From Bryobacteraceae bacterium (GTDB taxonomy: Bacteria > Acidobacteriota > Terriglobia > Bryobacterales > Bryobacteraceae): a stretch of 64,000 nucleotides of DNA. Location: contig JACZJQ010000330.1 of NCBI GenBank assembly GCA_014860455.1, positions 1 through 64,000 on the forward strand. Reading direction: 5' to 3'. Made by a program: the position numbers and the translations under genes. Below, piece after piece: positions 63,075-64,000 of the stretch; within the stretch, counting starts at the first letter, position 1, and every line of letters starts with the position of its first letter. The notes under the pieces are model-generated. The model was not told the DNA's origin, did not search any database, and worked only from the letters and a program-made list of their open reading frames with translations.

Positions 63075-64000
63075 ATGCAGGACAGACGAATGTTCTTTAA
63101 GACCGGCGTCGCGGCAGCGCTGTCCATTGGATCCAGCCGCATTCTCGGAGCCAACGATCGCGTCAACCTCGGTATCATCGGCCTGGGCGGCCGCGGCCGC
63201 TACCATGTCGGCGCCTATAGCCGTATCCCCGAGGCTCGCATCGCCGCTCTCTGCGACGTCAACCAGGAGGCCCGCGAACGCAACTCCGCCATGGTCATCA
63301 AGGCCGGCGGCCAGAAACCAGCCGAGTTCGAGGACATGCGCAAGCTGTTCGAGGACAAGTCCATCGACGCCGTTTCCATGGCCACCCCCAACCACTGGCA
63401 CTCGCTTGGCACCATCTGGGCCTGCCAGGCTGGCAAGGATGTCTACTGCGAAAAGCCCGCCAGCCACAACATCTACGAAGGCCAGAAAATGGTCGAGGCC
63501 GCCCGCAAGTACAAACGCATCGTGGAAGTCGGCTCGCAAGACCGCTCGGATGTCGGATTACTACCTCTTGCCGAGCATATCAAACAAGGCGGCCTGGGCA
63601 AGATTCAGCGAGTCCACGCCATAACTTATAATGCCCGCCAGAGCATTGGCAAGGTCATTGGTCCACAGCCGATCCCGGCGACATGTGACTACAATCTATT
63701 CCAGGGGCCGGCCCCGATGACGCCGCTGATGCGTACGAACCTGCATTATGACTGGCACTGGTGCTGGCCAACCGGTACAGGTGAGATGGGCAATCTTGGC
63801 GGCCACGTGCTGGACGACTGCCGCTGGACAACCGGCGTGGCTGCAATGTCACCGCGTATAGTGAGCCTCGGCGGGCGTTTCGGCTACGATGATGACGGCC
63901 AAACGCCCAATACGATCATATCACTGTTTGACTACGATGCCTTTCCTATCATCTATGAAATCCGCGCCCTGCCTCGCGCCAAAAGTGAAAAGGTTGACAC
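63075..64000 (+). CDS. Gfo/Idh/MocA oxidoreductase with Tat leader, truncated by the window end
   Basis: The first 308 codons of a second Tat-type oxidoreductase; no stop occurs before the window edge. Leader QDRRMFFKTGVAAALSIG, then NLGIIGLGGRGRYH, ATPNHWHSLGTIWACQAGKDVYCEKPASHN (EKP motif) and, in the substrate domain, DWHWCWPTGTGEMGNLGGHVLDDCRW. About position 63546 the codon use changes sharply from C/G-ending to many A/T-ending codons (tta, cta, ata, aat, cat), although the protein stays in frame and family-like. Unrelated in detail to the 61721 copy. Confidence 0.93.
   Translation, partial: MQDRRMFFKTGVAAALSIGSSRILGANDRVNLGIIGLGGRGRYHVGAYSRIPEARIAALCDVNQEARERNSAMVIKAGGQKPAEFEDMRKLFEDKSIDAVSMATPNHWHSLGTIWACQAGKDVYCEKPASHNIYEGQKMVEAARKYKRIVEVGSQDRSDVGLLPLAEHIKQGGLGKIQRVHAITYNARQSIGKVIGPQPIPATCDYNLFQGPAPMTPLMRTNLHYDWHWCWPTGTGEMGNLGGHVLDDCRWTTGVAAMSPRIVSLGGRFGYDDDGQTPNTIISLFDYDAFPIIYEIRALPRAKSEKVD

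Noticed and set aside
63049-63624. A 191-codon open frame starting at 63049
   Set aside because: It is out of frame with the Tat-leader oxidoreductase beginning at 63075, whose protein has all family motifs.

Overview
High-GC bacterial chromosome segment with about 60 tightly packed protein genes and no recognisable rRNA, tRNA, CRISPR array, insertion sequence or phage. The gene set points to Acidobacteriota, probably the Solibacter/Bryobacter lineage: a 1,232-residue fused E2/E1 2-oxoglutarate enzyme, many twin-arginine (Tat) leader enzymes of the Gfo/Idh/MocA, RraA and isochorismatase families, a BshB1-type deacetylase, and frequent GTG/TTG starts. The lineage is an inference from gene content; no marker rRNA is present.

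Layout. (1) 0.4-13.9 kb, all on the minus strand and read from 13.9 down to 0.4 kb: one exopolysaccharide/O-unit operon. It begins with a NusG paralogue, followed by a Wzc-type tyrosine kinase/co-polymerase, a Wzx flippase, a Wzy-like polymerase, three GT4 glycosyltransferases, and a complete UDP-N,N'-diacetylbacillosamine module (PglC-like phosphoglycosyltransferase, PglD acetyltransferase, PglE aminotransferase, PglF dehydratase). (2) 14-31 kb, central metabolism and housekeeping: kgd, yceD (DUF177), a glycerol facilitator, a small M14-like exported protein, gdhA, mutS-anmK, a nitronate monooxygenase, a two-component system, a B12-binding radical SAM protein and a DinB-fold protein. (3) 31-41 kb: lexA facing a DUF72 gene, a self-regulated XRE protein, an SDR, a DUF433/DUF5615 toxin-antitoxin pair, two metallophosphoesterases, a PfkB kinase with a GT-C-like membrane protein, and dapF with a Ser in place of its second catalytic Cys. 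(4) 41-47 kb: a five-gene minus-strand operon (PfkB kinase, rhomboid, BshB1-like deacetylase, cupin, class A beta-lactamase), then an exported protein with an exported SAM methyltransferase. (5) 47-59.5 kb: ssb, a GNAT, a TPR protein, a thioesterase, pyk, uppP-ftsK with a strong terminator, a serine hydrolase-MarR-pirin unit, a Tat-leader toroid-like protein, a lone DsbD-alpha domain and an NAD-type isocitrate dehydrogenase. (6) 59.5-64 kb: a second exported methyltransferase and four consecutive Tat-leader enzymes, the last cut by the window end.

The genes connect in several ways. UppP recycles the undecaprenyl carrier used by the polysaccharide operon. Isocitrate dehydrogenase, Kgd and glutamate dehydrogenase meet at 2-oxoglutarate. 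AnmK and DapF serve peptidoglycan recycling and synthesis. On a larger scale the + strand is G-rich from about 11 to 45 kb and C-rich from about 45 to 63.5 kb, a terminus-like sign change, and codon use changes abruptly inside the last gene near 63,546.
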